Source: Roseiarcus sp050015575
GTDB lineage: Bacteria > Pseudomonadota > Alphaproteobacteria > Rhizobiales > Beijerinckiaceae
DNA length: 24,248 nt
Direction of reading: 5' to 3'
Assembly (NCBI GenBank): GCA_050015575.1
Contig: JBEKBD010000032.1
Span: forward strand, 1 to 24,248
Numbering within the stretch: the first letter of the stretch is position 1; each line of letters starts with the position of its first letter. The notes beneath the pieces were generated by a model. It ran no database searches. It was not told the origin of the DNA and saw only the letters and a list, made by a program, of their open reading frames with translations. A program made the translations under genes and the position numbers. This document shows, piece by piece, positions 23,037 through 24,248 of the stretch.

Positions 23037-23918
23037 ATGGCGCTCTCGATCAACAAAGTCGGCGTCGTCGGCGCGGGACAGATGGGCGCCGGCATCGCGC
23101 TGGTGTGCGCGCAGGCCGGGATGGACGTTCTGCTCAACGATCTTGCGGAAGAGCGGGTCAAGGCGGCGCTGGCGACGATCAACGGCTACATGTCGCGCCA
23201 GATCGCCAAGGGGCAGCTCGACGAGGCCGGCCGCCAGGCGGCGCTGGCGCGAATCGGCGTCGCCGGCGATTACGGCGCCTTCGCCGACTGCGATCTCATC
23301 GTCGAAGCGGCGACCGAGAGCGAGGACGTCAAGCGCAAGGCGTTCGCCGCCCTGCGCCCGTTCGTGAGGGCGGAAACGATCGTCGCCTCGAACACCTCGT
23401 CGATTTCGATCACCCGTCTGGCCTCCGTCACCGCCCACCCCGAACGCTTCATCGGCATCCATTTCATGAACCCGGCGCCGCGCATGCAGTTGGTCGAACT
23501 GATCCGCGGCATCGCGACGACGGACGAGACTTTCGAGACCGCCAAGGCGTTCGTCGCGCGGCTCGGCAAGACCCCGACGATGTCCGAGGACTTCCCCGGC
23601 TTCATCGTCAATCGCATTCTGCTGCCGATGATCAACGAGGCGATCTACACTCTCTACGAGGGCGTCGGTTCGGTCGAAGCGATCGACACCGCGATGCGGC
23701 TGGGCGCCAACCACCCGATGGGGCCGCTGCAACTGGCCGATTTCATCGGCCTCGACACCTGCCTCGGCGTGATGCAGGTGCTGCACGAGGGCCTCGCCGA
23801 TTCCAAGTACCGGCCGTGCCCGCTGCTGGTCAAATACGTCGAGGCGGGCTGGCTCGGCCGCAAGACGCAGCGCGGCTTCTACGACTATCGCGGCGAACAT
23901 CCGGCGCCGACGCGGTAG
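23037..23918 (+). CDS. 3-hydroxybutyryl-CoA dehydrogenase (3-hydroxyacyl-CoA dehydrogenase family)
   Basis: A 293-residue NAD(P)-dependent cytosolic enzyme interconverting 3-hydroxybutyryl-CoA and acetoacetyl-CoA. The Rossmann motif GAGQMG (12-17), the catalytic His142 in IGIHFMNPAP, and the C-terminal helical domain with GFIVNRILLPMINEAIYTLYEG and GLDTCLGVMQVLHEGL are clear. The ATG at 23037 is preferred since GGGGG (23023-23027) lies nine bases before it; another ATG at 23028 would add three residues but sits directly against that purine run. The single-domain length corresponds to Hbd/PaaH proteins rather than the large FadB fusion. It is likely linked functionally to EtfAB. Confidence 0.94.
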   Translation: MALSINKVGVVGAGQMGAGIALVCAQAGMDVLLNDLAEERVKAALATINGYMSRQIAKGQLDEAGRQAALARIGVAGDYGAFADCDLIVEAATESEDVKRKAFAALRPFVRAETIVASNTSSISITRLASVTAHPERFIGIHFMNPAPRMQLVELIRGIATTDETFETAKAFVARLGKTPTMSEDFPGFIVNRILLPMINEAIYTLYEGVGSVEAIDTAMRLGANHPMGPLQLADFIGLDTCLGVMQVLHEGLADSKYRPCPLLVKYVEAGWLGRKTQRGFYDYRGEHPAPTR

Positions 23919-23928
23919 GGGTCGGAAT

Positions 23929-24248
23929 CTAACGCTTGAGACCAAGCCGAATAGCCAACCACAGGGCCGGAAGCGACGCGAAGCGGAAGTTCCTGTGCAA
24001 ACCGCGGCGCAACCCTGGACAAACTTTGGGCGACATCTTGTTGTCCGTAATGCCAAATAGAGCAGCATCGCTATTCAGCGGACCATCGCGCGTGTGTGGA
24101 AACTTGGTCCGCGGAATCGCGGCGACCTTGAAGTTGGTCTACGGCCTAGGAAGTTTCCTTTTCGTCCCGCAGTCGTCGATTTCGGTGAACGTGTGCGGAG
24201 CGATGTTTTCCTCTAAGACTGCGGTAATCGACCGCATCAGGTTTGTTG
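23929..24248 (-). pseudogene. Coding-like, lower-GC frame interrupted by one stop (partial, unidentified)
   Basis: Reading from the window edge on the - strand, one frame stays open for 35 codons, meets a TAG at 24139-24141, then continues for 69 codons to a TAG at 23929-23931. The text on both sides looks like a protein rather than a GC shadow (for example TAVLEENIAPHTFTEIDD before, and FRFASLPALWLAIRLGLKR at the end), with mixed codon third positions. G+C counted over 23941-24240 is about 56%, below the rest of the window. It could be the decayed 3' end of a foreign gene converging on the dehydrogenase. No family was recognised, and noncoding DNA remains quite possible. Confidence 0.3.

Noticed and set aside
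1..24248. Search for CRISPR arrays, tRNA or rRNA genes, transposases and long direct repeats
   Set aside because: No regularly spaced repeats, cloverleaf-like sequence with a CCA-proximal stem, transposase motif or flanking repeat was recognised by eye. The only long similarity is between the two S41 protease genes.

Overview
The window is GC-rich (roughly two thirds G+C by eye) with dense, overlapping operons. Gene content and order suggest an alphaproteobacterium, most likely in the Hyphomicrobiales (Rhizobiales): accD-folC, nadD-rsfS-rlmH-envC-ctpA, ptsP next to prfA, and etfB-etfA followed by a 3-hydroxyacyl-CoA dehydrogenase. The order is inferred from protein families read in the sequence. 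No 16S rRNA or other decisive taxonomic marker is present.

Region 1 (1-1801, + strand) is housekeeping: the 3' end of accD and a complete folC. Region 2 (about 1860-6225, + strand) is an arsenic detoxification island. It holds a first ArsR repressor, a cysteine-rich C_GCAxxG_C_C family protein directly upstream of an ArsM arsenite S-adenosylmethionine methyltransferase, a second ArsR, a low-molecular-weight-phosphatase-type arsenate reductase ArsC, a 19-codon remnant of a second, glutaredoxin-type arsenate reductase, the arsenite efflux permease Acr3, and an unidentified four-helix membrane protein. Arsenate would be reduced by ArsC; arsenite would then be expelled by Acr3 or methylated by ArsM. 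Promoter-like and operator-like sequences before both arsR genes and before the C_GCAxxG_C_C/arsM pair suggest metalloid-controlled transcription.

Region 3 (6283-11318, - strand) is a four-gene ABC-2 efflux operon of the YbhGFSR/HlyD-RbbA type: a membrane fusion protein, a double ATPase with one apparently degenerate ATP site, and two permeases. A gap of about 400 bases (11319-11721) with no recognisable gene but several perfect short inverted repeats separates it from region 4.

Region 4 (11722-20841, - strand) is a long conserved run: ptsP (nitrogen-PTS enzyme I), prfA (release factor 1), nadD (NAD synthesis), rsfS and rlmH (ribosome), envC (amidase activator) and two tandem S41 carboxy-terminal processing proteases. 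Many junctions are ATGA overlaps or gaps of a few bases. Region 5 (21241-23918, + strand) diverges from ptsP and encodes electron transfer flavoprotein EtfB/EtfA and a 3-hydroxybutyryl-CoA dehydrogenase, a beta-oxidation or polyhydroxybutyrate-type module. The last 330 bases have clearly lower G+C (about 56% by count over 23941-24240) and contain an interrupted coding-like frame on the - strand.

No rRNA, tRNA, CRISPR array, complete insertion sequence or phage gene was seen. The parts most worth a second look are the C_GCAxxG_C_C-ArsM pairing, the glutaredoxin-ArsC relic wedged between arsC and acr3, and the shared operator-like blocks of the arsenic island. None of these can be called a new system from sequence alone.
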